The notes below the pieces were generated by a model that saw only the letters and a program-made list of their open reading frames with translations, ran no database searches and was not told the origin of the DNA. The position numbers and the translations under genes are program-made. Shown here in pieces: positions 48,633-56,323 of a stretch of 64,000 nt of DNA; the stretch's first letter is position 1; each line of letters begins with the position of its first letter. The stretch comes from Bog-756 sp963833585 (GTDB lineage: Bacteria > Actinomycetota > Acidimicrobiia > Acidimicrobiales > RAAP-2). The DNA is taken from the NCBI GenBank assembly GCA_963833585.1, contig CAWHYF010000006.1, positions 744,001 through 808,000 of the forward strand. The letters run 5' to 3'.

Positions 48633-49070
48633 ATGCGCTATCGATTCGACCCCGCCCACCCCGACGCCGGCTACCGGACGGGGTGGGTCGCCGACCCCCA
48701 CCTGCGAGTGTCCGACGCCGAGCGGGACGAGGTGGCCGAGCGGCTGTCGCGTCACTTCGCCGACGGGCGGTTGGACCAGGCCGAGTTCTCGGCCCGGCTC
48801 GAGCGGGCCACCGGCGCCACCACCCGCGCCGATCTGGCCGGCCTCTTCGACGACCTGCCCCGGCTGGCCGACGAGCCCTCCCCGCCCCGGACCCGCCGTC
48901 GTCGTCTCCTCCCCCTCCTGGTGGTCATGATCCTGGTGGTCATGGCCGCCGAGTCGGCCCTCTCCTGGTTCCATGTGCCGTGGCTGCTGCTGATCGTGGT
49001 GGGGCTGCTGATCTGGCACCGGCTGGGCCGACCCCGCCGCGACCACGCGTCGATCGGCTCCGGTCGGTAG
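48633..49070 (+). CDS. DUF1707 (SHOCT-like) membrane protein
   Basis: A 145-residue protein. The DUF1707 domain DPHLRVSDAERDEVAERLSRHFADGRLDQAEFSARLERATGATTRADLAGLFDDLP (residues about 21-75) is clear. A basic hinge (PPRTRRRRLL) and two membrane helices follow. DUF1707 proteins sit beside PspC genes and their regulators in actinobacteria. Close behind PspC; probably the same transcript. Confidence 0.9.
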   Translation: MRYRFDPAHPDAGYRTGWVADPHLRVSDAERDEVAERLSRHFADGRLDQAEFSARLERATGATTRADLAGLFDDLPRLADEPSPPRTRRRRLLPLLVVMILVVMAAESALSWFHVPWLLLIVVGLLIWHRLGRPRRDHASIGSGR

Positions 49071-49244
49071 CATCGGGGCCGCGCCCCTGCGGTTCGGACC
49101 GCCACCCGCACCCACCGGGCCGCCCCGCGCCCCGTCGTCGCCCGGTCGGATCGCGGGTGACACCGCCCGGCATCCCCGACACCATTCCCGCACCGGAGCC
49201 GTAACGCCGCCCGGACCCACCTCCACTGTGAAGGACGGACCACC

Positions 49245-50015
49245 ATGACGATCACCGACCACCCTCCGGCCGGCCAGCCGGTCGCCCCCAACCCGCCGGC
49301 CGCCCGGTCCGTCGATCTGGTCAAGACCTACGGCACCGAGGACGCCGTGGTGCGCGCCCTCGATGGCGTGACCATCGAGTTCGAACAAGGCCGGTTCACC
49401 GCGGTCATGGGACCGTCGGGCTCGGGCAAGTCCACCCTGATGCACTGCATGGCCGGGCTGGACACCCCCACCTCCGGTCAGACCTTCGTCGGCGACCAGG
49501 AGATCGGCCTCCTCGACGACGCCGGCCTGACCCAGATGCGCCGCGACCGGATCGGCTTCGTCTTCCAGTCGTTCAACCTGGTGCCCACCCTCACCGCGGC
49601 GGAGAACATCACCCTGCCCGCCGATCTGGCCGGGGTGAAGGTCGACCGGGCCTGGTTCGACTACCTGGTGGCGCAGCTGGGTATCGGCGACCGCCTCACC
49701 CACCGACCCAATGAGATGTCCGGCGGCCAGCAGCAGCGGGCCGCCTGTGCCCGGGCCCTCATCAACCGACCCGACCTGATCTTCGCCGACGAACCCACCG
49801 GCAACCTCGACTCCAACGCCTCCAACGAGATGCTGTCCTTCCTGCGCCGCTCGGTGACCGAGTTCCACCAGTCGATCGTCATGGTCACCCACGACGCCCG
49901 GGGGGCGGCCTTCTCCGACCGGGTGATCTTCCTGGCCGACGGGAACGTGGTGGACGAGCTGGCGGCGCCCACGGTGGACTCGGTGTTGGAACGGATGAAG
50001 TTGCTGGGCAGCTGA
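49245..50015 (+). CDS. ABC transporter ATP-binding protein (MacB/LolD type)
   Basis: A 256-residue ATPase: Walker A GPSGSGKST, Q-loop region GFVFQSFNLVPTL, signature MSGGQQQRAA, Walker B LIFADEPTGNLD, H-loop IVMVTHDA. This is the mechano-transmission (MacB/LolD) family. GAAGGA lies before ATG 49245. Only one base separates its stop from the permease ATG. Confidence 0.95.
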   Translation: MTITDHPPAGQPVAPNPPAARSVDLVKTYGTEDAVVRALDGVTIEFEQGRFTAVMGPSGSGKSTLMHCMAGLDTPTSGQTFVGDQEIGLLDDAGLTQMRRDRIGFVFQSFNLVPTLTAAENITLPADLAGVKVDRAWFDYLVAQLGIGDRLTHRPNEMSGGQQQRAACARALINRPDLIFADEPTGNLDSNASNEMLSFLRRSVTEFHQSIVMVTHDARGAAFSDRVIFLADGNVVDELAAPTVDSVLERMKLLGS

Positions 50016-50016
50016 G

Positions 50017-52554
50017 ATGTGGAACGTCACCATCAAGGGCCTGTTGGCCCACAAGCTGCGCCTGGCCCTCACCGCCATCGCCATCGTGCTCGGCGTCACC
50101 TTCATCTCGGGCACCCTGGTGCTCACCGACACCCTGCACGCCACCTTCAACACGCTGTTCGGCCAGATCTACCAACACGTCGACTTCGAGATCCGGGGCA
50201 AGGCCGCCTTCACCGACAACTCCAACGGCGTTGGAGCCGTCCGTAAGCCCATCCCCGAGTCGATCCTGGCCGATGTGCGGCAGCTACCGGGTGTGGCCTA
50301 CGCCGAGGGCACGGTCGGCGGCTACGCCCAGTTCGTGGCTCCGGACGGCAAGGCCGTGACCACCGGGGGGGCGCCCACCATCGGCCTCTCCTTCGACCCC
50401 AACTCCCAGCTCTCCTCGCTCCGGGTGTCGAGCGGGCACGGCCCCACCACCCCCGACCAGGTGGCCATGGACGCCGGCACCGCCACCAAGTACCACTTCC
50501 ATGTGGGTGACCGGGTGCGGATCCTTCTCACCGGATCACCCCGGACCTTCACCATCTCGGGCATCGTGACGTTCGGGTCGGCCGACAACCTGGCCGGGGC
50601 CACGCTGGCCGCCTTCCAGCTCCCGACCGCACAGCAGATCCTCGGGGAACCGGGCCACTTCGACGCCGTCGACGTCTTGACCCAGCCCGGTGCCGACAAG
50701 GCCCAGGTCCAGCGGGCCATCGCCGGCGTCCTGCCCACCGGGGTCGAGGTGGTCACCGGGCAGACGGTGGCCAACGAGCAGTCCACCAGCATCAACCAGG
50801 CGCTCTCGTTCTTCTCCACGGCGTTGCTGGTGTTCGCCTTCATCTCCCTGTTCGTGGGGGGATTCACCATCTTCAACACCTTCTCCATCATCGTGGGCCA
50901 GCGCACCCGTGAACTGGCCCTCCTGCGGCTGGTGGGGGCCAGCCGGCGGCAGGTCTTCCGCTCGGTCCTGATCGAGGCGCTGGTCGTCGGACTGGCGGCC
51001 TCGCTGGTGGGGCTGGGTCTGGGTGTGCTGGCCGCCCTGGGACTGGAGGCCTTACTCAAAGGGTTCGGGATCACCCTGCCCACCGGACCGCTGGTCTTCG
51101 CCTCCCGCACGGTGATCGCCGCCCTGGTCGTAGGGGTGGGTGTCACCGTGGTGTCGGCCATCGGGCCGGCCCGCCGGGCCGTGCGCATCCCGCCGGTCGC
51201 CGCCCTGGCCGACTACCGCATCGACGCCGGCGAGTCGTCCCGTCGCCGGTTGGTGGTCGGCTCGGTGATCGCCGTGGTCGGCATCGCCGCGCTGGTGTTC
51301 GGGTTGACCAAGCCGGCCATTCAGCTGGTCGGCCTGGGGGCGGTGGCCATCTTCCTCGGCATCGGGATGCTGGCCCCGGTGGTGGCCCGGCCCATGTCCA
51401 GCACCATCGGCCGTCCCCTGGCCCGCCTGCTCGGCATGCCTGGCCGGTTGGGTCGGGAGAATTCGATGCGCAGCCCCCGCCGGACAGCACAGACCTCCTC
51501 GGCCCTGATGGTGGGGCTGGCCCTGGTGGCCACCATCGCGGTCTTCGGAGCCTCCTTGTCCAAGTCGGCGACCAGCAGCGTGGACAACGCGGTGAGCGCC
51601 GACTACATCATCACCAGCTCGGCCACCGGCGGGGCCGGCGGGTTCTCGGCCTCGGTGGCCACCGCCGCCGCCGCCGTCCCCGGCGTGTCAGCCACCTCCA
51701 CCGTCTACAGCGGGGCGTTCGAGGTCAAGCGCTCCGTGGTCAGTCTCACCGCGGTCTCCACCGACCAGCTGCCCTCCACCGTCATCCTCAGGATGCAGTC
51801 CGGATCGGGACAACCGGCCCTGGCCGCCGGGGACCTGCTCATCGACACCACCACCGCCAACAGCCAACACCTGGCCGTGGGCTCGGTGGTCCCGGTGAAG
51901 TTCGCCCAGACCGGGAATTCCACCATGCGGGTGGGGGGGATCTTCAAGTCCAACGCCCTGCTCGGCAGCTACCTGGTGGGAGACGGCTTCTTCCTGAGCC
52001 ACTTCAACCGCCCCCTGCCGGTGGCGGTGCTGCTGCACACCGGGGGCAGCACCGGGTCCACCACCAGTGCCGTCACGGCCGGGCTCTCCGCCTACCCCAA
52101 CCTCAAGATCCAGACCAGGGCGGAGTTCCAGAAGTCCCAGCAGGCCCAGGTGAACCAACTGCTGGGCCTGGTCTACGCCCTGTTGGCGTTGGCCATCCTC
52201 ATCGCTCTCATCGGCATCGTCAACACCTTGATGCTCTCGGTCTTCGAGCGGACCCACGAGATCGGGCTGTTGCGGGCGGTGGGGATGAAGCGTCGGCAGG
52301 TCCGGGCCATGATCCGCTCGGAGGCGGTGATCATCTCGCTGTTCGGGGCCATCATCGGCGTGCTGGTGGGGACGGCTCTCGGTGTGGCCTTCGCGGCATC
52401 ACTCAAGCAGCAGGGCATCACCGACATCGTGATCCCGGCCGCCAGCCTGATCACGTTCCTGGTGCTCTCAGCCATCCTCGGCCTCGGCGCGGCCACCTGG
52501 CCGGCCCGACGGGCCGCCAAACTGGACGTCCTGGCGGCCATCGCCGCCGACTGA
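50017..52554 (+). CDS. ABC transporter permease with two FtsX domains
   Basis: An 845-residue permease. It has an N-terminal helix, a MacB periplasmic-core-like extracellular domain, then an FtsX triple-helix block (about 270-390), a second membrane and extracellular block, and a second FtsX block near the C-terminus (LVYALLALAILIALIGIVNTLMLSVFERTHEIGLLRAVGMKRRQVR). Such pairs move lipoproteins, peptides or drugs across the cytoplasmic membrane or sense antimicrobial peptides. In the PspC/two-component setting, envelope stress protection is likely. Confidence 0.93.
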   Translation: MWNVTIKGLLAHKLRLALTAIAIVLGVTFISGTLVLTDTLHATFNTLFGQIYQHVDFEIRGKAAFTDNSNGVGAVRKPIPESILADVRQLPGVAYAEGTVGGYAQFVAPDGKAVTTGGAPTIGLSFDPNSQLSSLRVSSGHGPTTPDQVAMDAGTATKYHFHVGDRVRILLTGSPRTFTISGIVTFGSADNLAGATLAAFQLPTAQQILGEPGHFDAVDVLTQPGADKAQVQRAIAGVLPTGVEVVTGQTVANEQSTSINQALSFFSTALLVFAFISLFVGGFTIFNTFSIIVGQRTRELALLRLVGASRRQVFRSVLIEALVVGLAASLVGLGLGVLAALGLEALLKGFGITLPTGPLVFASRTVIAALVVGVGVTVVSAIGPARRAVRIPPVAALADYRIDAGESSRRRLVVGSVIAVVGIAALVFGLTKPAIQLVGLGAVAIFLGIGMLAPVVARPMSSTIGRPLARLLGMPGRLGRENSMRSPRRTAQTSSALMVGLALVATIAVFGASLSKSATSSVDNAVSADYIITSSATGGAGGFSASVATAAAAVPGVSATSTVYSGAFEVKRSVVSLTAVSTDQLPSTVILRMQSGSGQPALAAGDLLIDTTTANSQHLAVGSVVPVKFAQTGNSTMRVGGIFKSNALLGSYLVGDGFFLSHFNRPLPVAVLLHTGGSTGSTTSAVTAGLSAYPNLKIQTRAEFQKSQQAQVNQLLGLVYALLALAILIALIGIVNTLMLSVFERTHEIGLLRAVGMKRRQVRAMIRSEAVIISLFGAIIGVLVGTALGVAFAASLKQQGITDIVIPAASLITFLVLSAILGLGAATWPARRAAKLDVLAAIAAD

Positions 52555-52571
52555 CCAGCTGGATCCCCTTG

Positions 52572-52602
52572 GCCGGGACCCGAGGTCCGCCGGGACCCGA
52601 GG
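52572..52602. repeat. Direct repeat between convergent genes
   Basis: GCCGGGACCCGAGG occurs at 52572-52585 and again at 52589-52602, period 17. Within it GGACC-CGA-GGTCC can form a hairpin, so it may act as a bidirectional terminator between the permease and the convergent hypothetical gene. Confidence 0.45.
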
Positions 52603-52623
52603 GGAGGGGAGGGAACTGGCGGG

Positions 52624-53043
52624 TCAGGCCGACTTCGGGAGCTGGTCCAACTCGGCCAGGCTGGCCCCGGCGTGCGAGGTGAGGGTGCCGGCCAGCTGGT
52701 CCAGGACGGCGTAGGCGGCCCGGACGTACCGGTCGTCGGACACCCAGAAGGGCAGGTGCCGAGGCGGACGGATCCCGATCTCCACCGAGCGGTCCGACCA
52801 ACGGGTCATCTCCACCACGACACCGAGAGGGGTCCGGAGCCGGCCGAACCGGAGGGTGGCCGGCCGGGCCTCGTCGGGGAAGCCCACCCCGCCGGGGGTG
52901 CCGGCGACGGGAGCGGTGATGGACAGCTGCGCCTCGGGCACCTCGACCTCGAGGGGGAACCGGATGCCACGCCAGGCCTCGTCACTGCACTCGACGACCT
53001 TCGAGGCGTAGATGGTGGTGGGGATCGTCGTCTCGTCGTACAT
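52624..53043 (-). CDS. Hypothetical protein, 139 residues
   Basis: No recognised family. A compact beta-rich protein (TIPTTIYASKVVECSDEAWRG, LRTPLGVVVEMTRWSDRSVEIGIRPPRH) with a helical end (RAAYAVLDQLAGTL). ATG 53043 has AAGGAA upstream. It is divergent from the alpha/beta-hydrolase gene. The palindrome at 53103 lies 60 bases before its start. Confidence 0.65.
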   Translation of the reverse strand: MYDETTIPTTIYASKVVECSDEAWRGIRFPLEVEVPEAQLSITAPVAGTPGGVGFPDEARPATLRFGRLRTPLGVVVEMTRWSDRSVEIGIRPPRHLPFWVSDDRYVRAAYAVLDQLAGTLTSHAGASLAELDQLPKSA

Positions 53044-53102
53044 GGTGGTGGTTCCTTCGCTGCTGGTCCGACCCCGATGGGCCGATCGCCTTCCTCCTCA
53101 GT

Positions 53103-53119
53103 TTCTCCTGGTGGGAGAA
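53103..53119. promoter_or_regulatory. Palindrome TTCTCC-N5-GGAGAA, copy 2
   Basis: Same six-base arms and same five-base spacer length as 13492-13508. A minus-strand TTGACA (53129-53124) sits right beside it. Direct copies of TCAAACAG (about 53126 and 53135) lie next to it in an AT-rich stretch, so it is probably in a promoter region. Confidence 0.5.
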
Positions 53120-53233
53120 TATCTGTCAAACAGCTCAAACAGATCCAGTCGATCTTTATTCCCGATTAGTCCCAGGCAGCGGGACCGACCGGCCACGGCG
53201 TCCCCCAGGTGCCCCGTGTGGAAGAGTGCAGCA

Positions 53234-53986
53234 ATGTCCCGGATCGTGATGGTGCACGGAGCTGGCAACGACCTCTGGGGACCGGCCTCGATCAAGGCCC
53301 GGTGGTATCCCGCCCTGGCCGACGGTCTGGCCTGGCACGGGGTGGCCATCGAGGAGTCGGACGTCACCGTGGCCTTCTACGGGGACCTCTTCCGGCCCGA
53401 CCCCGAGGACGGCTACCAACCGAGGGTGGACAAGGCCGCCGCCGTCGCCACCGTGGAGGACCTGGTGCAACGCCTCGATCCCCACGTGGACCTGGCCGAG
53501 TTGACCAAGATGCTCACGGAGAGCCACATGGACCGGCTGCTGGCCCAGGCCGCCGCCTATCTGCGGGAGCCGTCGCTCCGTCGTGCGGCGCGGGCCCGCA
53601 TGGAAGCGGCCGTCGGCGCCGACACCCGGATCGTGGTGGCCCACTCCCTCGGGACCATCGTCTCCTACGAGGCCCTTTGTGCCAACCCGACGTGGCCGGT
53701 CACCGACTACGTGACCATCGGTTGCCCGCTGGCCGGAGACATCATCCGGGATCGGCTCGACCCTTGTCCGACCGAGGGCGTGAGTCCCTGGCCCGGGTCG
53801 GTGGTGCGGTGGACCAACGTCGTGGACCCCGACGATCCGGCCGCCCGGACCACGCCCTGCGGTCGGTTCCGGGGGGACGTCACCGAGTTCCGGGTGGACA
53901 ACGGACACCGGGTGCACGACCCCGAGCCGTACCTCAACAACCGCTGGACGGGGCAAGCGGTGGCCGCCGGGTTGGCCCGCGAGTGA
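53234..53986 (+). CDS. Alpha/beta-fold hydrolase
   Basis: A 250-residue protein with the alpha/beta-hydrolase signs: VMVHGAGNDLWG (oxyanion motif), the nucleophile in RIVVAHSLGTIVSYEAL, and a final His in RVDNGHRVHDP. Substrate unknown. ATG 53234 starts directly at strand 1; the longer frame from 53012 lies across the regulatory region and is rejected. Confidence 0.8.
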   Translation: MSRIVMVHGAGNDLWGPASIKARWYPALADGLAWHGVAIEESDVTVAFYGDLFRPDPEDGYQPRVDKAAAVATVEDLVQRLDPHVDLAELTKMLTESHMDRLLAQAAAYLREPSLRRAARARMEAAVGADTRIVVAHSLGTIVSYEALCANPTWPVTDYVTIGCPLAGDIIRDRLDPCPTEGVSPWPGSVVRWTNVVDPDDPAARTTPCGRFRGDVTEFRVDNGHRVHDPEPYLNNRWTGQAVAAGLARE

Positions 53987-54094
53987 GCCGGTCGGAGGCC
54001 CGCCCGGCATCGGCCGGTCGGCTTGCTACCATGGTCGGACCGCACCCCGACCCTTCCCGGTCGGAGGCGGGCGGACGACCGAAGGTGGTACCCC

Positions 54095-54208
54095 ATGGCA
54101 TCGACTGACACTGGAGCGAGCACGACCGTGGTTGTGCCCATCGCGCCGTGCTGCGCCACGTTGGGCACTTTCGGGGTCGGCGCCCTCCGACCCAACCTGC
54201 CGGGCTAG
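54095..54208 (+). CDS. Small Cys-Cys peptide of 37 residues (possible peptide precursor or leader peptide)
   Basis: ATG 54095 has AAGGTGG upstream at usable spacing; third-position GC is about 80%, like real genes here. The peptide is Thr/Ala/Val-rich to residue 18, then APCCATLGTFGVG and a RPNLPG end. Five bases after its stop is a 9-bp GC hairpin (54213-54233), and 169 bases after the stop an ABC exporter starts. No modification enzyme, peptidase or immunity gene is next to it. Two readings: an exported bioactive or modified peptide, or a leader peptide whose Cys codons control the transporter by attenuation. I cannot decide between them. Confidence 0.45.
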   Translation: MASTDTGASTTVVVPIAPCCATLGTFGVGALRPNLPG

Positions 54209-54212
54209 ACGC

Positions 54213-54233
54213 CCGGTCGGCCCCGCCGACCGG
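54213..54233 (+). terminator. Perfect 9-3-9 hairpin after the small peptide gene
   Basis: CCGGTCGGC-CCC-GCCGACCGG, very stable, five bases after the TAG. Without a T run, it may be a terminator or attenuator for the downstream ABC gene. Confidence 0.5.
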
Positions 54234-54377
54234 TCCCGAGCCTCCGGCCCACCCGGCCGGTCCCCCGGCATCCCCGATGCCCGTACCGGGCCCGCATCAT
54301 GCGCCTTCCCGGCCCCGGCCTGCGCCGTGGGCCGGAAACCCCCTCGTCACCAACCTCCTCGCTACAAGGAAGCCATC

Positions 54378-56210
54378 GTGGCTGAACTCTCCGAATTCCC
54401 CTCCGCATCCGCCAAGGACACCCTCGCCTTCTGCTGGGAACAGGTGGCCGGCAACCGACGCCAACTGGTCACGTCCTGGGTGGTGATGGTGCTGGCCGTC
54501 GTGGTGGCCGACATCGTCTGTCCGCTCATCTTCGCCGCCATCCTCGAACGGGTGGCGTCGCTGCCCGGCCATCCGGGCGCTGGCGAGTGGGCGGTCTTCG
54601 GGCCGCTGCTCCTGGCCTACGGGATCGCCGGACTGGTGGCCATGGCCGGATGGCGGGTCGCCGGTTGGCTGGAGTGGGGAGCCTGCGTCCGCTCCTTCGC
54701 CACCGGGATCAACAACGGCTATGCCCACCTGCTCCAGCTCAGCCACCGTTGGCACGCCGACCATCCGGCCGGCGAGGTCATCTCGTCCCTCGGCAACTTC
54801 TCCTGGGCCTTTGCCGAGATGGTGGACGTGGCCTCGTGGGGGTTGCTGCCCGTCGTCGTGGTGGTGCTCTCCGCCATCGGGGTGCTGGCCGTCGTGGCCT
54901 GGCCCGCGGCCCTGGCGCTGCTGGTCATGGTGGGCGGCTTCGTCTGGGTCATCGTCCGCCGTCTGCGTCTGGTGCGGGAGGCCTCCCAGGCCTTCGAGGA
55001 CCACCACTCCCGGGCCACCGGTGTGGTCGCCGACACCGTGACCAACCTGATGGCGGTACGCGCCGCGGCCAACGAGCGCCACGAGCGCGACCGGGTGGAG
55101 ACGATGATGCGCCGATCGGTCGGTGCCGACCTGCGGGCCCGGTCCATCTTCATGAAGACCCAACTGCAGCTGGAGACCTCCGTCGTGGTCGGCACCCTGC
55201 TGGCCCTGGTCGCCGGCACCACCATGGCCGTGCACCACTGGGCCTCGACGGCCGCGCTCTATCTGATCCTCTACTACTCGGCCCAGGTGGCCCTCAGCCT
55301 GCAGCAGTCGTTCGAACACCTCCGGTCGCTGGCCCGGTCGCTCGGACGGGCCGCCAAGTTCACCGCCATCGCCGGGGAGCCGGTCGAGGTCACCGACCGG
55401 ACCGGCGCCGGGTGTCTCCGGGTGACCCGGGGGACCCTCCGGTTCCACCGGGTCGGCTTCGGCTACCGGCCCGGGGCGCCCCTCTTCTCGGACCTGACCC
55501 TCACCGTCCAGTCCGGGGAGCATGTGGCGCTGGTGGGGCCCTCGGGTTCGGGAAAGTCCACCCTGTCGAAACTGCTGCTCCGTCTCATGGACGTGGAGGA
55601 GGGTGGCATCACGATCGACGGCCACGACATCCGGGACGTGACGCTGGCCTCCTTGCGCCGGAACATCAGCTACGTGCCCCAGGACCCCCAGCTCCTGCAC
55701 CGCAGCATCGCCGAGAACATCTGCTACGGCCTCGAGCCGCGGCTGGATGTCGACGGCCGGCGGCCGGGCGGGCCCATCGACTACGACCTGGTGCACCGGG
55801 TGGGCCAGGCGGCCCACGTCGAGGAGTTCGTCTACGCCCTCCCCGACGGGTACGACACCATGGTCGGTGAGCGCGGGCTCAAGCTCTCCGGCGGCCAGCG
55901 CCAGCGGGTGGCCATCGCCCAGGCCATGGCCAAGCGGGCCCCCATCCTGGTGCTGGACGAGGCCACCTCGGCGCTGGACTCGGAGTCGGAGCACCTGGTG
56001 CAAGAGGCGTTGTGGCGCCTGATGGAGGACTCCACGGCCCTGGTCATCGCCCACCGCCTCTCCACCATCGCCCACATGGACCGGATCGTGGTCTTCGACC
56101 GCGGCGCCATCGTCCAGGAGGGCACCCACCGTGCGCTGCTCGACGAGGGCGGCGACGGCATGTACGGACGGCTCTGGCACCACCAGTCCGGGGGGTTCCT
56201 GGTCGAGTGA
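54378..56210 (+). CDS. ABC exporter, fused membrane and ATPase domains
   Basis: A 610-residue half-transporter. Six helices occupy about residues 35-310, and the ATPase has Walker A GPSGSGKSTL, signature LSGGQRQRVA, Walker B ILVLDEATSALD and H-loop VIAHRLSTIAH. No C39 peptidase domain is present, so if it exports the peptide just upstream, cutting would be separate or not needed. Start GTG 54378 has AAGGA about eight bases before; the frame upstream covers the peptide gene and is rejected. Its last codons lie in a tandem repeat. Confidence 0.92.
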   Translation: MAELSEFPSASAKDTLAFCWEQVAGNRRQLVTSWVVMVLAVVVADIVCPLIFAAILERVASLPGHPGAGEWAVFGPLLLAYGIAGLVAMAGWRVAGWLEWGACVRSFATGINNGYAHLLQLSHRWHADHPAGEVISSLGNFSWAFAEMVDVASWGLLPVVVVVLSAIGVLAVVAWPAALALLVMVGGFVWVIVRRLRLVREASQAFEDHHSRATGVVADTVTNLMAVRAAANERHERDRVETMMRRSVGADLRARSIFMKTQLQLETSVVVGTLLALVAGTTMAVHHWASTAALYLILYYSAQVALSLQQSFEHLRSLARSLGRAAKFTAIAGEPVEVTDRTGAGCLRVTRGTLRFHRVGFGYRPGAPLFSDLTLTVQSGEHVALVGPSGSGKSTLSKLLLRLMDVEEGGITIDGHDIRDVTLASLRRNISYVPQDPQLLHRSIAENICYGLEPRLDVDGRRPGGPIDYDLVHRVGQAAHVEEFVYALPDGYDTMVGERGLKLSGGQRQRVAIAQAMAKRAPILVLDEATSALDSESEHLVQEALWRLMEDSTALVIAHRLSTIAHMDRIVVFDRGAIVQEGTHRALLDEGGDGMYGRLWHHQSGGFLVE

Positions 56211-56233
56211 CCGGGGGGTTCCTGGTCGAGTAA
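56188..56233 (+). repeat. 23-base tandem duplication over the ABC exporter stop codon
   Basis: Two copies of a 23-base unit starting CCGGGGGGTTCCTGG, at 56188-56210 and 56211-56233, differing by one base. The first ends in TGA and the second in TAA, and both encode a GGFLVE tail in different frames. A stop-codon-bearing slip duplication. Translation ends in the first copy. Confidence 0.8.
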
Positions 56234-56298
56234 GAGGACACCGGTGGGCACCGGCGCCCCAGACACCGGTCGGGGACCCACCCACGGTGAGGGCCCGC

Positions 56299-56318
56299 CC
56301 CCCACCGGCCGGTGGGGG
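56299..56318. promoter_or_regulatory. Perfect 20-base palindrome before the phospholipase gene
   Basis: CCCCACCGG mirrored to CCGGTGGGG, 10 bases per arm with no spacer. It covers the G-rich ribosome site of the next gene, whose GTG is five bases on. It could be an operator or could hide the ribosome site as RNA. Confidence 0.45.
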
Positions 56319-56323
56319 ATAGC

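Noticed and set aside
54095..54208. Standard lanthipeptide or lasso precursor
   Set aside because: No cyclase, dehydratase, B1/B2 protein or peptidase is encoded nearby, so a named RiPP class cannot be claimed.
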